Source of the DNA: Pseudomonas sp. NFR16
Lineage (GTDB): Bacteria > Pseudomonadota > Gammaproteobacteria > Pseudomonadales > Pseudomonadaceae
Length of the DNA stretch: 64,000 nucleotides
Direction of reading: 5' to 3'
Assembly: GCF_900108875.1 (NCBI RefSeq)
Contig: NZ_FNYJ01000002.1
Coordinates: forward strand, 39,921-103,920
Shown: piece by piece, positions 21,565-31,903 of the stretch
Layout: every line of letters starts with the position of its first letter
Numbering within the stretch: the first letter of the stretch is position 1
The notes under the pieces: generated by a model
Seen by the model: only the letters and a program-made list of their open reading frames with translations
The model's database searches: none
What the model was told of the DNA's origin: nothing
Translations under genes and position numbers: made by a program

Positions 21565-23181
21565 ATGTCGTCATCTATACGCAGAACCTTTAATTCCGAC
21601 GCATTGACTCGGTTAGCGCAGGCGATCGCGGTGATCGCGAGCGCCACTCTGGCGGGCTGCCAGACCACCAGCAGCCTGGAGCCTGCCGGCTCCACGAATG
21701 CTTCCCACTCCTCTGCCGTAACGAAACCAAAACCGGTTTTCGTGGCGCGCAAGCCTGCACCACTCGCCCCGCCGCACGACGTCTGGGAACGCATGCGGCA
21801 GGGCTTCCAATTGCAGGACGGCAACGACCTCAACCCGCGTATCGACCAGCAGCGTCTTTGGTTTGCCAACAACCCGTCGTTTCTCGAAACAGCCGGTGAG
21901 CGTGGCAGCCTGTACATGCACTACATCGTCGAGCGCCTGGAAGAACGCAACATGCCGCTGGAGCTGGCACTGCTGCCGGTGATCGAGAGCGCCTACAACC
22001 CGATGGCCCTGTCGCGCAGCGATGCCGCCGGGATCTGGCAGTTCATCCCGTCCACCGGCCGCTATTTCAACCTGCGCCAGACCAACTTCTACGATGGCCG
22101 TCGTGATATCACGGCATCCACCACTGCGGCGCTGGACTACCTGACCAAGCTGCATGACATGTTCAACGGCGACTGGCTGCTGGCCCTTGCGGCCTACAAC
22201 GCCGGTGAAGGCACGGTCAGCCGCGCCATCGAGCGCAATGAACGGCTCAACCTGCCCACCGATTACTGGAACCTGCCGCTGCCGCAGGAAACCCGTGACT
22301 ACGTGCCTAAACTGCTGGCGCTGTCGCAGGTGGTGATGTCGCCGCAGGCCTACGGGGTCAACCTGAACCCCATCGACAACAAGCCTTACTTCGAAGTCGT
22401 CGAGCTGAACCAGCGCATGGACCTGACCAAGGTCGCGCAAATGGCCGACATCGACGAAGACGAGCTGATGCAGCTCAATCCGGCCTTCAAGAAACGCCTG
22501 ACCATCGACGGCCCGCAGCATTTGCTGGTGCCGACGTCAAAATCGCAACTGTTGACCGCCAGCCTGTCGAACATGAAACCCGAAGAGCTGGTGGACTGGC
22601 AGCAATACCGCGTACGTCCGGGCGACAGCCTGGCGAGCATCGCCAGTCGCTATAAAGTCTCGACCGGCACGTTGAAGGACCTGAACAAGCTGTCCAGCAA
22701 CCACCTCAAGCGTGGCATGGCGTTGACCATTCCGGTCCAGCCGGGCATGAAAACCACGCTGCCCGTGTTCGAAGAAGTCGCCGAAGTCGACGAAAAGCCT
22801 GCGCGCACCCGCACCTATAAAGTGAAAAAGGGCGACAACCTCGGGCAGATCGCCCGGATCAACAAGGTTGAAGTCAAGGATCTGCAGCACTGGAACAAGC
22901 TGTCCGGCTACAACCTGAAAGTCGGCCAGACGCTGGTGATGCAGGACAACAGCAAGCCGGCCAAGGCCAGCACCCGCGCGGTCGCCAAAGCCGACACCGG
23001 CACTGCCAAGGGCGAGGACGCCGACAAGAAATCCATGCAGTACAAGATCCAGAAAGGGGATTCGCTGTATCTGGTGGCCAAGCGTTTCAACGTCGAAATG
23101 CAGCACCTCAAGCGCTGGAACCCACGCAGCGGACAGGCGCTGAAGCCGGGCCAGACGCTGACGGTGTATCTGCCGCATTGA
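21565..23181 (+). CDS. mltD: Membrane-bound lytic murein transglycosylase D
   Basis: A 538-residue lipoprotein. A signal peptide ends in the lipobox LAGC (C32). The SLT catalytic domain includes LPVIESAYNP with the catalytic glutamate at about 141, then AAGIWQFIPSTGRYF and ALAAYNAGEGTVSRAI. Three LysM peptidoglycan-binding repeats follow, beginning YRVRPGDSL, YKVKKGDNL and YKIQKGDSL, the last reaching the C-terminus. It cleaves the glycan strand to 1,6-anhydro products for wall turnover. It follows gloB on the same strand after a 99-base gap. Confidence 0.95.
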   Translation: MSSSIRRTFNSDALTRLAQAIAVIASATLAGCQTTSSLEPAGSTNASHSSAVTKPKPVFVARKPAPLAPPHDVWERMRQGFQLQDGNDLNPRIDQQRLWFANNPSFLETAGERGSLYMHYIVERLEERNMPLELALLPVIESAYNPMALSRSDAAGIWQFIPSTGRYFNLRQTNFYDGRRDITASTTAALDYLTKLHDMFNGDWLLALAAYNAGEGTVSRAIERNERLNLPTDYWNLPLPQETRDYVPKLLALSQVVMSPQAYGVNLNPIDNKPYFEVVELNQRMDLTKVAQMADIDEDELMQLNPAFKKRLTIDGPQHLLVPTSKSQLLTASLSNMKPEELVDWQQYRVRPGDSLASIASRYKVSTGTLKDLNKLSSNHLKRGMALTIPVQPGMKTTLPVFEEVAEVDEKPARTRTYKVKKGDNLGQIARINKVEVKDLQHWNKLSGYNLKVGQTLVMQDNSKPAKASTRAVAKADTGTAKGEDADKKSMQYKIQKGDSLYLVAKRFNVEMQHLKRWNPRSGQALKPGQTLTVYLPH

Positions 23182-23233
23182 TTGACGCAAAACCGAACAG
23201 CAGTTACCGATTGCCTGCGCAGATCGGTCTCTT

Positions 23234-23323
23234 TGCAGGCGCGCGCTTGCCCGCGATGGCGGCGTGTCAAACGGTAGACGTGTCACAGGCATACCGTGTT
23301 CGCGGGCAAACGCGCTCCTGCAG
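23234..23323. repeat. REPIN: inverted pair of REP elements
   Basis: TGCAGGCGCGCGCTTGCC at the left and GGGCAAACGCGCTCCTGCA at the right are imperfect inverted copies of the same REP core, enclosing about 50 bases. It sits between mltD and the first yejA-like gene. Confidence 0.8.
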
Positions 23324-23402
23324 GTGAGCATCCAAGACTCCCCTTTTTCCAGCCCATACAAGCTGTTACTGTGACCGACCGCTGCCTGGATCGAACGCCG
23401 AC

Positions 23403-25232
23403 TTGATACGCACCCTGCTGCTGATTTTCAGCCTGGTCTTGAGCACGACAGCCGCCGCGACCATCAGCGAAAGCCATGGTTATGCACAGTTCGGCGTTCT
23501 CAAGTATCCGGCCAGCTTCACCCACTTCGACTGGGTCAATCCCGAGGCGCCGAAGGCTGGCACCTTGCGAATCATGGCGAACGGTACGTTCGACACGCTC
23601 AACCCCTACACCTTCAAGGGCAGCAGCCCGATCTCGACGCCGAACTTCGGCCAGTATGGGGTCAACGAGCTGAACGAACCGCTGATGGTCGGCACCGGCC
23701 AGTACGACCCGTCCGGCGACGAGCCGACATCCAGTTACGGCCTGATCGCCAGGTCAGTCGAGTACAGCGAGGACCGTAGCTGGGTCGTCTTCAACCTGCG
23801 GCCTGAGGCGCGCTTCCATGACGGCAAGCCGATTACGGCCTACGACGTCGCCTTTTCCTACAGGACCCTGCTGAAAGACGGTCACCCTCAATACCGCACG
23901 GCGCTTCAGGAAGTGCAGCGGGTGGACATTCTCAACCGTCACCGTATCCGTTTCGTGTTCAAGCGGTCCGGCAATCCATTGCTGATTCTGCGCCTCGGCG
24001 AGCTGCCCGTGCTGCCGCAGCATTACTGGAAGAATCGCGATTTCAAGGCGACCACCTTCGAACGGCCGCTGGGCAGCGGCCCCTATCGCATCACTCAGGT
24101 GCGTCCGGGCCGCAGCCTGGTATTCGAGCGGGTCAAGGATTATTGGGGTAAAGACTTGCCGGTTAACCGCGGCAAGTACAACTTCAACCGGGTCGAGGTC
24201 GAGTTCTACCGCGACGCGGACGTCGCCTTCGAGGCGTTCAAGGCAGGTGAATTCGACATCTACATCGAGCATCAGGCCAAGAACTGGTTCACCGGCTACG
24301 ATTTTCCGGCGGTGGCCAACGGCAGCGTGATCAAGGCGCAGATCCCCCATCAGATTCCGACCCAGACCCAGGGTCTGTTCATGAACACTCGACGCGGCAA
24401 CTTCGCCGATATCAGGGTACGTGAGGCGTTGGGGCTGATGTTCAACTTCGAGTGGACCAACCGCACGCTGTTCAACAACGCCTACCAGCGCTCGATCAGT
24501 TACTACCCCAACAGTGAATTCTCCGCGACCGATGTGCCGGCCGGTCGCGAGTTTCTGGAACTTGCGCCCTATCGCGAGGAACTGCCGCCCAAATTGTTCA
24601 CGCAGCCATTCTTAGTCTCGAAAACCGACGGCGGCGGCGTGCCGCGCGACACCATTCGCAGAGCTCTGGGTCTGCTCGCTGAGGCCGGCTGGCATTTCAC
24701 CGACCGAGGCCTGACCAACCGCGATGGCCAGCCGTTGCGTTTCGAAATACTTCTGGTCAATCCGAATCTAGAACGAATCCTGCAGCCCTACATCGAAGAC
24801 CTCACGCGAATCGGCGTGGATGCGCATCTGCGCACGGTCGATCGCGCTCAATACAAACAGCGCCTGGACCAGTTCGATTTCGACATGATTCTGATGACCT
24901 TGAATCAGACGCTCAGTCCGGGCCTGGAGCAATGGCAGTATTTCCATTCCAGTCAGGCCAATGTCAAAGGCAGCAAGAACTACGCCGGCGTCGCCAATCC
25001 TGTGGTGGACAACCTGCTCAACCGGCTGCTGGCCGCAAAAACCCGTGACGACCAGGTGGCGGCGACCAAAGCCCTGGACCGGGTGTTGCTCTGGCAGCAC
25101 TACATGATCCCCAACTGGTACCTCAACAATCATCGCCTGGCCTACCGCAACCGGTTCGCCATGGTCACCACCCCGCCCTATACACTGGGGCTGCGCGCGT
25201 GGTGGCTCAAGCCTTCGGAGAAAAAACCATGA
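23403..25232 (+). CDS. YejA-like peptide ABC transporter substrate-binding protein (first copy)
   Basis: A 609-residue periplasmic family 5 solute-binding protein with an N-terminal signal peptide (LLLIFSLVLSTTAAA). Family marks are FTHFDWVNPEAPKAGTLRI, the LNPYTFKG stretch, RPEARFHDGKPITAYDVAFSY and [32 protein letters not shown]. YejA-type proteins deliver oligopeptides (in enterobacteria, microcin C) to the YejBEF transporter. The only good start for the signal peptide is TTG 23403; no in-frame ATG is near, and the ribosome-binding site is weak. It overlaps the second copy by 4 bases (ATGA) and heads a five-gene operon. Confidence 0.88.
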   Translation: MIRTLLLIFSLVLSTTAAATISESHGYAQFGVLKYPASFTHFDWVNPEAPKAGTLRIMANGTFDTLNPYTFKGSSPISTPNFGQYGVNELNEPLMVGTGQYDPSGDEPTSSYGLIARSVEYSEDRSWVVFNLRPEARFHDGKPITAYDVAFSYRTLLKDGHPQYRTALQEVQRVDILNRHRIRFVFKRSGNPLLILRLGELPVLPQHYWKNRDFKATTFERPLGSGPYRITQVRPGRSLVFERVKDYWGKDLPVNRGKYNFNRVEVEFYRDADVAFEAFKAGEFDIYIEHQAKNWFTGYDFPAVANGSVIKAQIPHQIPTQTQGLFMNTRRGNFADIRVREALGLMFNFEWTNRTLFNNAYQRSISYYPNSEFSATDVPAGREFLELAPYREELPPKLFTQPFLVSKTDGGGVPRDTIRRALGLLAEAGWHFTDRGLTNRDGQPLRFEILLVNPNLERILQPYIEDLTRIGVDAHLRTVDRAQYKQRLDQFDFDMILMTLNQTLSPGLEQWQYFHSSQANVKGSKNYAGVANPVVDNLLNRLLAAKTRDDQVAATKALDRVLLWQHYMIPNWYLNNHRLAYRNRFAMVTTPPYTLGLRAWWLKPSEKKP

Positions 25233-27109
25233 CTGCCTTGCGCTCACTGCGGGCTGGCGGCCTGTGTCTGCTCGCCCCGCTGTTGCTCGGCGTGGCCTGC
25301 CCATCGCAGGCGGCGCCGCAGCACGCCATCACGCTTTACAACGAAGCGCCTAAATACCCGGCCGACTTCAAACACTTCGACTATGTGAATCCCGATGCGC
25401 CCAAGGGCGGGATTCTGCGCAGCGCAGGCTTCGGTGGTTTCGACAGTCTCAACCCGTTCATCAGCAAAGGCGTGCCCGCCGATGACATTGGCCTGATCTA
25501 CGACACGCTGATGCGCCAGGGCCTGGATGAACCTTTCACTGAATACGGCCTGATCGCCGAGAAAATCGAGAAAGCCCCCGATAACAGCTGGGTACGTTTC
25601 TATCTGCGGCCTCAGGCGAAATTCAACGACGGCCACCCGGTGCGCGCCGAAGACGTGGTGTTCAGTTTCGAAACCCTGATCAAGGATGGCTCCCCGCTCT
25701 ACCGCAGCTATTACGCCGATGTCGATCAGGCCGTCGCGGAAAATCCGCTGACGGTGCTGTTCAAATTCAAACACACCGATAATCGCGAGCTGCCGTTGAT
25801 CATTGGCCAGTTGCCGGTGCTGCCTAAGCATTGGTGGGCCACCCGTGATTTCAGCAAAGGCAATCTTGAAATCCCCCTGGGCAGCGGGCCGTACAAGGTC
25901 GCAGAGGTCAAGGCCGGACGCTCGGTGCGCTACGAGCGGGTCAAGGATTACTGGGGCAAGGACCTCCCGGTCAACAAGGGCTTCTACAACTTCGACAGGC
26001 TGTCCACCGACTATTACCGCGACAACACGGTTGCCCTCGAAGCGCTGAAGGCAGGTGCCTTCGACTTCTGGCAGGAGATGACCGCCAAGAACTGGGCGAC
26101 CGCCTACGACGTACCGGCGGTCAAAGAAGGCCGACTGGTCAAGGAAGAGATCCCCAACGGCAACCCGCAAGGCATGCAGGGCTTCATCTTCAACCTGCGC
26201 AAACCAATGTTTCAGGATGTCCGCGTGCGTCAGGCGCTGAGCCTGTTGCTGGACTTCGAATGGACCAACAAACAGCTGTTTTTCGGCACCTACACGCGCA
26301 CGAAAAGCTATTTCGACAACTCCGACATGGCTTCCGGCGGCCTGCCTTCGCCCGCCGAGCTGAAGATCCTCGAACCCCTGCGCGACAAACTGCCTGCGGC
26401 GCTGTTTACCGATGAATTCAAGTTGCCGGTCACCGACGGCAGCGGGATCATTCGCGAGCAGCAGCGCAAGGCGTTCGCCCTGCTCAAGGACGCAGGCTGG
26501 AAGATCGTCGGCGACAAGATGGTCGACACCGAGGGCAAGCCGGTCAGCATCGAGTTCCTGCTGGCCCAGACCGAATTCGAGCGTGTGCTGCTGCCGTTCA
26601 AGCGCAACCTGGCGGACATCGGCATCAATCTGGAAATCCGTCGCGTCGACGTGTCGCAGTACATCACCCGCCGACGCTCGCGCGACTACGACATGATTGT
26701 CGGCAGCTTCCCGCAGTCCAGTTCGCCCGGCAACGAACAGCGCGAATACTGGGACTCGTCGGCGGCGGACCGGCCGGGCAGCTATAACCTGATCGGACTC
26801 AAGGATCCGGCAGTCGACACGCTGGTCAGCGGCCTGATCAACGCCGACTCCCGGCAAAGCCTGATCGACCACGCCCGCGCACTGGATCGCGCGCTGCTGT
26901 GGGGCTACTACGTGATCCCCAACTGGCACATCAAGACCTGGCGTCTGGCTTACTGGGACCATCTGGGCCATCCGGCCAAGTCGCCGCTGTACGACATCGG
27001 CACCATGACCTGGTGGGTCAAGCCGGATGCGACGCCGGCCATTCCGGTGCAGACCGACGCCGGGCCGACCACGCCTGAAGCGGACTCCCCCAAGGACACG
27101 GAGCAATAA
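25229..27109 (+). CDS. YejA-like peptide ABC transporter substrate-binding protein (second copy)
   Basis: A 626-residue family 5 solute-binding protein with a signal peptide ([19 protein letters not shown]). It is clearly a paralogue of the preceding protein, sharing [51 protein letters not shown] and [16 protein letters not shown] in the same order. Start ATG 25229 overlaps the upstream stop. It is followed by the YejB-like permease gene one base after its stop, so both binding proteins presumably feed one transporter, perhaps with different peptide preferences. A Pro/Asp/Thr-rich C-terminal tail of about 30 residues is unusual. Confidence 0.9.
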   Translation: MTALRSLRAGGLCLLAPLLLGVACPSQAAPQHAITLYNEAPKYPADFKHFDYVNPDAPKGGILRSAGFGGFDSLNPFISKGVPADDIGLIYDTLMRQGLDEPFTEYGLIAEKIEKAPDNSWVRFYLRPQAKFNDGHPVRAEDVVFSFETLIKDGSPLYRSYYADVDQAVAENPLTVLFKFKHTDNRELPLIIGQLPVLPKHWWATRDFSKGNLEIPLGSGPYKVAEVKAGRSVRYERVKDYWGKDLPVNKGFYNFDRLSTDYYRDNTVALEALKAGAFDFWQEMTAKNWATAYDVPAVKEGRLVKEEIPNGNPQGMQGFIFNLRKPMFQDVRVRQALSLLLDFEWTNKQLFFGTYTRTKSYFDNSDMASGGLPSPAELKILEPLRDKLPAALFTDEFKLPVTDGSGIIREQQRKAFALLKDAGWKIVGDKMVDTEGKPVSIEFLLAQTEFERVLLPFKRNLADIGINLEIRRVDVSQYITRRRSRDYDMIVGSFPQSSSPGNEQREYWDSSAADRPGSYNLIGLKDPAVDTLVSGLINADSRQSLIDHARALDRALLWGYYVIPNWHIKTWRLAYWDHLGHPAKSPLYDIGTMTWWVKPDATPAIPVQTDAGPTTPEADSPKDTEQ

Positions 27110-27110
27110 C

Positions 27111-28184
27111 ATGCTGGCGTACATTCTGCGGCGCTTGCTGCTGATCGTGCCGACCCTGTTCGGCATTCTGTTGATCAACTTCGTGATCATCCAGGCCGCG
27201 CCCGGCGGCCCGGTGGAACAGATGATCGCCAAGCTCGAAGGCTTCGAGGGCGCCACCAGCCGCATCGCCGGCGGCGGCGCCGAGGTCTCGGTGGCGGGCT
27301 CGACCTATCGCGGCGCACAGGGGCTGGACCCGGCGCTGATCAAGGAGATCGAGCACATGTACGGCTTCGACAAGTCGGCGCCGGAACGCTTGTGGATCAT
27401 GGTCAAGAACTACGCCCGCCTGGACTTCGGCGACAGCTTCTTTCGCGACGCCAAGGTCATCGATCTGATCGTCGAAAAGATGCCGGTCTCGATCTCACTG
27501 GGGCTGTGGAGCACGCTGATCATGTACCTGGTGTCGATTCCGCTGGGTATCGCCAAGGCCACGCGTCACGGCAGCCACTTTGACGTCTGGACCAGTTCGG
27601 CAATCATCGTCGGCTACGCGATTCCGGCGTTTCTGTTCGCCATCCTGTTGATCGTGGTATTTGCCGGCGGCAGCTATTTTGACTGGTTCCCGCTGCGCGG
27701 CCTGACCTCCAGCAACTTCGACGAATTAAGCTGGCTGGGCAAGGTGGGCGACTACTTCTGGCACCTGGTGCTGCCGATCACGGCGCTGGTGATCGGTAAC
27801 TTCGCCACCATGACCCTGCTGACCAAGAACAGCTTCCTCGATGAAATCGGCAAGCAGTACGTGATCACCGCCAAAGCCAAAGGGCTGACCCAGCGCCGCG
27901 TGCTTTACGGGCATGTATTCCGCAACGCGATGCTGCTGGTGATCGCCGGTTTCCCTTCGGCATTCATTGGCATTTTCTTCACCGGCTCGTTGCTGGTCGA
28001 AGTGATCTTTTCCCTCGACGGCCTGGGCCTGATGAGCTTTGAAGCCGCGATCAACCGCGACTATCCGGTAGTGTTCGGCACCCTGTTCATCTTCACTTTG
28101 CTGGGCCTGGTGGTGAAGCTGATCGGCGACCTGACCTACACGCTGGTTGACCCACGTATCGACTTCGACCGCAGGGATCATTGA
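27111..28184 (+). CDS. Peptide ABC transporter permease, YejB-like
   Basis: A 357-residue inner-membrane permease of the DppB/OppB type. The first helix is [29 protein letters not shown], a long periplasmic loop follows, and the EAA cytoplasmic loop is seen in [25 protein letters not shown]. The long periplasmic segment with [20 protein letters not shown] is typical of YejB. ATG 27111 has GGAG about 7 bases upstream. It pairs with the YejE-like permease whose gene begins one base after this stop. Confidence 0.92.
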   Translation: MLAYILRRLLLIVPTLFGILLINFVIIQAAPGGPVEQMIAKLEGFEGATSRIAGGGAEVSVAGSTYRGAQGLDPALIKEIEHMYGFDKSAPERLWIMVKNYARLDFGDSFFRDAKVIDLIVEKMPVSISLGLWSTLIMYLVSIPLGIAKATRHGSHFDVWTSSAIIVGYAIPAFLFAILLIVVFAGGSYFDWFPLRGLTSSNFDELSWLGKVGDYFWHLVLPITALVIGNFATMTLLTKNSFLDEIGKQYVITAKAKGLTQRRVLYGHVFRNAMLLVIAGFPSAFIGIFFTGSLLVEVIFSLDGLGLMSFEAAINRDYPVVFGTLFIFTLLGLVVKLIGDLTYTLVDPRIDFDRRDH

Positions 28185-28185
28185 T

Positions 28186-29205
28186 ATGACGTTGTCCCCT
28201 CTCAATCGACGCCGTTTCGAACGCTTCAAGGCCAACAAACGCGGCTGGTGGTCGCTGTGGCTGTTCCTGATCCTGTTCGGCGCAAGTCTGGGCGCCGAGT
28301 TGATCGCCAACGACAAGCCGCTCGCCGTACGTTACGACGGTCAATGGTATTTCCCGGTGTTCGAGCGCTATCCGGAAACCACGTTCGGCGGGGAATTCCC
28401 GCTGGAAGCCAACTACAAGAGCCCGTACATCAAGGAGCTGCTCGCGGCCAAGGGCGGCTGGACGCTGTGGGCGCCGATCCCGTTCAGTTACCAAAGCATC
28501 AACTACGACCTGAAAGTGCCGGCGCCTGCGCCTCCCTCGCGGGATAACCTGCTCGGCACCGATGATCAAGGACGTGACGTGCTCGCGCGGGTGATCTATG
28601 GCTTCCGGGTGTCGGTGCTGTTCGCCCTGACGCTGACCGTGCTCAGCTCCATCATCGGCGTCATCGCCGGCGCCCTGCAGGGATTCTACGGTGGCTGGGT
28701 CGATCTGGTCGGGCAGCGCTTTCTGGAGATCTGGTCCGGCCTGCCCGTGCTTTACCTGCTGATCATCCTGGCCAGCTTCGTGCAGCCCAATTTCTGGTGG
28801 CTGCTGGGTATCATGCTGCTGTTCTCCTGGATGAGCCTGGTGGATGTGGTGCGCGCCGAATTCCTGCGTGGTCGCAACCTGGAGTACGTGCGCGCGGCGC
28901 GAGCGCTGGGGATGCAGAACGGCGCGATCATGTTCCGCCACATCCTGCCCAACGCCATGGTCTCGACCATGACCTTCATGCCCTTCATTCTCACCGGCGC
29001 GATCGGCACGCTGACCGCGCTGGACTTTCTGGGCTTCGGCCTGCCCGCCGGTTCACCCTCGCTGGGCGAACTGGTCGCGCAGGGCAAATCCAACCTGCAG
29101 GCGCCGTGGCTGGGCATCAGTGCCTTTGCCGTGCTGGCGATCATGTTGAGTCTGCTGGTGTTCATCGGCGAATCTGCCCGTGACGCATTCGATCCGAGGA
29201 AATGA
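28186..29205 (+). CDS. Peptide ABC transporter permease, YejE-like
   Basis: A 339-residue permease of the DppC/OppC type. One N-terminal helix (WWSLWLFLILFGASLGAELIA) is followed by a large periplasmic part with LAVRYDGQWYFPVF and NLLGTDDQGRDVLARVIYGFRVS, then five helices. The EAA loop is EFLRGRNLEYVRAARALGMQNGAIMFRHILPNAM. It forms the translocation pore with the YejB-like protein. Start ATG 28186 and the one-base spacing on both sides mark it as an internal gene of the operon. Confidence 0.92.
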   Translation: MTLSPLNRRRFERFKANKRGWWSLWLFLILFGASLGAELIANDKPLAVRYDGQWYFPVFERYPETTFGGEFPLEANYKSPYIKELLAAKGGWTLWAPIPFSYQSINYDLKVPAPAPPSRDNLLGTDDQGRDVLARVIYGFRVSVLFALTLTVLSSIIGVIAGALQGFYGGWVDLVGQRFLEIWSGLPVLYLLIILASFVQPNFWWLLGIMLLFSWMSLVDVVRAEFLRGRNLEYVRAARALGMQNGAIMFRHILPNAMVSTMTFMPFILTGAIGTLTALDFLGFGLPAGSPSLGELVAQGKSNLQAPWLGISAFAVLAIMLSLLVFIGESARDAFDPRK

Positions 29206-29206
29206 G

Positions 29207-30817
29207 ATGAATCAGGACAATCTGATCGAAATCCGCGATCTGGCCGTCGAGTTCGTCGCAGGCCACAACACCCAGCGCGTGGTAGAAGGCATCAGCTTCG
29301 ATATCCGTAAGGGCGAGACCCTGGCGCTCGTCGGCGAAAGCGGTTCGGGCAAGTCGGTCACTGCCCATTCGATTCTGCGACTTCTGCCCTACCCGCTGGC
29401 CCGGCACCCGTCCGGCACGATCCGGTATGGTGGCCACGACCTGCTGACCGCCAGCGAGAAACGCATGCGGGCGATTCGCGGCAATCGCATTGCGATGATC
29501 TTCCAGGAGCCGATGACGTCGCTCAACCCGCTGCAGTCCATCGAAAAGCAGATCAACGAGGTCCTCGGCCTGCACAAAGGCCTGACCGGCAAGGCCGCGA
29601 CGCGTCGCACCCTTGAACTGCTTGAACTGGTCGGTATTCCCGAACCGCTGAAGCGGCTCAAGGCGCTGCCTCACGAATTGTCCGGTGGCCAGCGACAGCG
29701 CGTGATGATTGCCATGGCGCTGGCCAATGAGCCTGAGCTGCTGATCGCCGACGAGCCGACGACGGCGCTGGACGTCACCGTTCAGTTGAAGATCCTCAAG
29801 CTGCTGAAAGAGTTACAGGGCCGACTGGGCATGGCGCTGTTGCTGATCAGTCACGATTTGAACGTGGTTCGACAAATAGCCGACCGAGTATGTGTCATGC
29901 AGCGCGGTTGCATCGTCGAACAGGCATCGTGCGAGGAGCTGTTCCGCGCACCGCAGCATCCGTACACCGTCGAGTTGCTCAGCGCCGAGCCTAAAGGCGG
30001 CCCTTCGGACAATGCGCCGGGCGCGCCGATGCTGGAAGTCGAGGACCTGAAAGTCTGGTTCCCGATCAAGAAAGGCGTGTTCAAGCGGACCGTCGATCAC
30101 GTCAAAGCGGTCGACGGCATCCGCTTCAGTCTGCCCAAGGGTCAGACGCTGGGGATTGTCGGTGAAAGCGGCTCGGGCAAATCGACGCTGGGTCTGGCGA
30201 TTCTTCGGTTGATTCGCAGTGAGGGCGAGATACGCTTTCACGGTCAGTCGCTGTCGACGCTCAATCAGCATCAGGTTCGACCGCTGCGGCGGCAGATGCA
30301 GGTGGTGTTTCAGGACCCGTTCGGCAGCCTGAGCCCGCGCATGTCGGTGTGTGACATCGTTGGCGAGGGCCTGCGCATTCACAAGATCGGCACGCCGGTG
30401 GAGCAGGAGGCGGCGGTGGTTGCAGCGCTCAAGGAGGTCGGTCTGGACCCGGAAACCCGGCACCGCTATCCCCACGAGTTTTCCGGTGGGCAACGGCAAA
30501 GGATCGCCATAGCCCGGGCATTAGTGTTAAAACCGGCGCTGATTTTGCTGGACGAGCCGACTTCGGCCCTCGACCGCACCGTTCAGCGTCAAGTGGTGGA
30601 GCTTTTGCGCTCCCTGCAAACCAAGTACAACCTGACGTATTTGTTTATCAGCCATGACCTGGCGGTAGTCAAAGCGTTGAGCCACCAACTGATGGTGGTC
30701 AAACAAGGCCAAGTGGTCGAACAGGGTGTGGCAGAGGACATCTTCGCCGCACCGCAACATCCTTATACACAGCAGCTGCTGGAGGCCGCCTTCCTGGCGC
30801 CGGCAGCTGTCGATTAA
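29207..30817 (+). CDS. Peptide ABC transporter ATP-binding protein, YejF-like (two ATPase domains)
   Basis: A 536-residue protein with two complete ABC domains in tandem. Each has a Walker A (GESGSGKS at about 45 and 325), a signature ([16 protein letters not shown]) and a Walker B/H-loop ([12 protein letters not shown]...[16 protein letters not shown]...ISHD). A C-terminal oligopeptide/dipeptide-transporter extension follows each domain (APQHPYT). It powers the YejBE pore. AGGA lies about 7 bases before ATG 29207. The last gene of the operon; fabI follows after 18 bases and may be partly co-transcribed. Confidence 0.94.
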   Translation: MNQDNLIEIRDLAVEFVAGHNTQRVVEGISFDIRKGETLALVGESGSGKSVTAHSILRLLPYPLARHPSGTIRYGGHDLLTASEKRMRAIRGNRIAMIFQEPMTSLNPLQSIEKQINEVLGLHKGLTGKAATRRTLELLELVGIPEPLKRLKALPHELSGGQRQRVMIAMALANEPELLIADEPTTALDVTVQLKILKLLKELQGRLGMALLLISHDLNVVRQIADRVCVMQRGCIVEQASCEELFRAPQHPYTVELLSAEPKGGPSDNAPGAPMLEVEDLKVWFPIKKGVFKRTVDHVKAVDGIRFSLPKGQTLGIVGESGSGKSTLGLAILRLIRSEGEIRFHGQSLSTLNQHQVRPLRRQMQVVFQDPFGSLSPRMSVCDIVGEGLRIHKIGTPVEQEAAVVAALKEVGLDPETRHRYPHEFSGGQRQRIAIARALVLKPALILLDEPTSALDRTVQRQVVELLRSLQTKYNLTYLFISHDLAVVKALSHQLMVVKQGQVVEQGVAEDIFAAPQHPYTQQLLEAAFLAPAAVD

Positions 30818-30835
30818 CCTGAAGAGGAACAAACC

Positions 30836-31630
30836 ATGGGTTTTCTCGCCGGTAAGCGCGTCCTGATCGTCGGTGTCGCCAGCAAACTGTCCATCGCATC
30901 CGGCATCGCTGCCGCCATGCATCGCGAGGGCGCTGAGCTTGCCTTCACCTACCAGAACGAAAAACTCAAAGGCCGCGTGGAAGAATTCGCCGCAGGCTGG
31001 GGTTCGAGCGCTGAACTGTGCTTCCCTTGCGACGTGGCCAGCGATGAAGAAATCGCCAAGGTCTTCGAAGAGTTGAGCAAGAAGTGGGACGGCCTGGACT
31101 GCATCGTGCACTCGGTCGGCTTCGCGCCGGGCGACCAGCTGGATGGCGACTTCACCGAAGCCACCACCCGTGATGGCTTCCGTATCGCTCACGACATCAG
31201 CGCCTACAGCTTCGTGGCCCTGGCCAAGGCTGGCCGCGAACTGATGAAAGGCCGCAATGGCAGCCTGTTGACCCTGTCTTACCTGGGCGCCGAGCGCACC
31301 ATGCCGAACTACAACGTGATGGGCATGGCCAAGGCCAGCCTGGAAGCGGGCGTACGTTACCTGGCACGCAGCCTGGGCCCGGACGGTACTCGGGTCAACG
31401 CGGTTTCGGCAGGTCCGATCCGTACCCTTGCCGCTTCCGGCATCAAGAACTTCCGCAAAATGCTCGACGCCAACGAAGCGCAGACGCCTCTGCGTCGTAA
31501 CGTGACCATCGATGAAGTCGGCAACGCCGGCGCATTCCTGTGCTCGGACCTGGCGTCCGGTGTCAGCGGTGAAATCATGTACGTCGACGGTGGCTTCAAC
31601 ACCACGGCGATGGGTGATCTGGAAGGTTGA
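30836..31630 (+). CDS. fabI: Enoyl-[acyl-carrier-protein] reductase (NADH)
   Basis: A 264-residue short-chain dehydrogenase of the FabI type. The NADH-binding start is [16 protein letters not shown], and the active site is Y149-x9-Y159-x6-K166 in [21 protein letters not shown], the FabI spacing. It reduces enoyl-ACP in each round of fatty acid elongation and is the target of triclosan-type inhibitors. The gene has GAGGAAC before ATG 30836 and lies 18 bases behind the yejF-like gene; a shared terminator with convergent ppiD follows. Confidence 0.96.
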   Translation: MGFLAGKRVLIVGVASKLSIASGIAAAMHREGAELAFTYQNEKLKGRVEEFAAGWGSSAELCFPCDVASDEEIAKVFEELSKKWDGLDCIVHSVGFAPGDQLDGDFTEATTRDGFRIAHDISAYSFVALAKAGRELMKGRNGSLLTLSYLGAERTMPNYNVMGMAKASLEAGVRYLARSLGPDGTRVNAVSAGPIRTLAASGIKNFRKMLDANEAQTPLRRNVTIDEVGNAGAFLCSDLASGVSGEIMYVDGGFNTTAMGDLEG

Positions 31631-31652
31631 GGCGTTAGCGTCAATGCCGTTC

Positions 31653-31768
31653 CTGTAGACGCCAGCTTGCTGGCGGTGACGGTGGGTCAGTCAGCGATGT
31701 GCTGAATGGCCTGCCGTTTTTTTTTGGACGTCAGAATCGGTGGCTCCCGGCTGAAGCCGGTGCTACGG
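31653..31768. repeat. REP-like elements between fabI and its terminator
   Basis: A palindromic CGCCAGCTTGCTGGCG core with TCCTGTAGA before it (from about 31653), and a second element CCCGGCTGAAGCCGG (about 31746-31760) followed by TGCTACGG. The second is the same core as the REPIN at 63612-63677. Non-coding, 3' of fabI. Confidence 0.65.
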
Positions 31769-31848
31769 CTTGTTGGCAGTGCTCACTGGAACTGGCTTCG
31801 GATGAACGGTCCTGCATCGTCGCAAGGCCACTGCAATCACCTGTAAAC

Positions 31849-31882
31849 AAAAAGCCCCGACGCTCACGAGCCGGGGCTTTTC
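31849..31882. terminator. Bidirectional terminator between fabI and ppiD
   Basis: AAAAGCCCCG and CGGGGCTTTT are inverted around an 12-base loop (ACGCTCACGAGC), giving a T run in either direction. It suits the convergent fabI and ppiD genes. Confidence 0.88.
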
Positions 31883-31903
31883 ATTTTCAGCGGAACGCGA
31901 CGA

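Noticed and set aside
25244..27265. 673-codon open frame on the minus strand
   Set aside because: Antisense to the second yejA-like gene and the start of the yejB-like gene.
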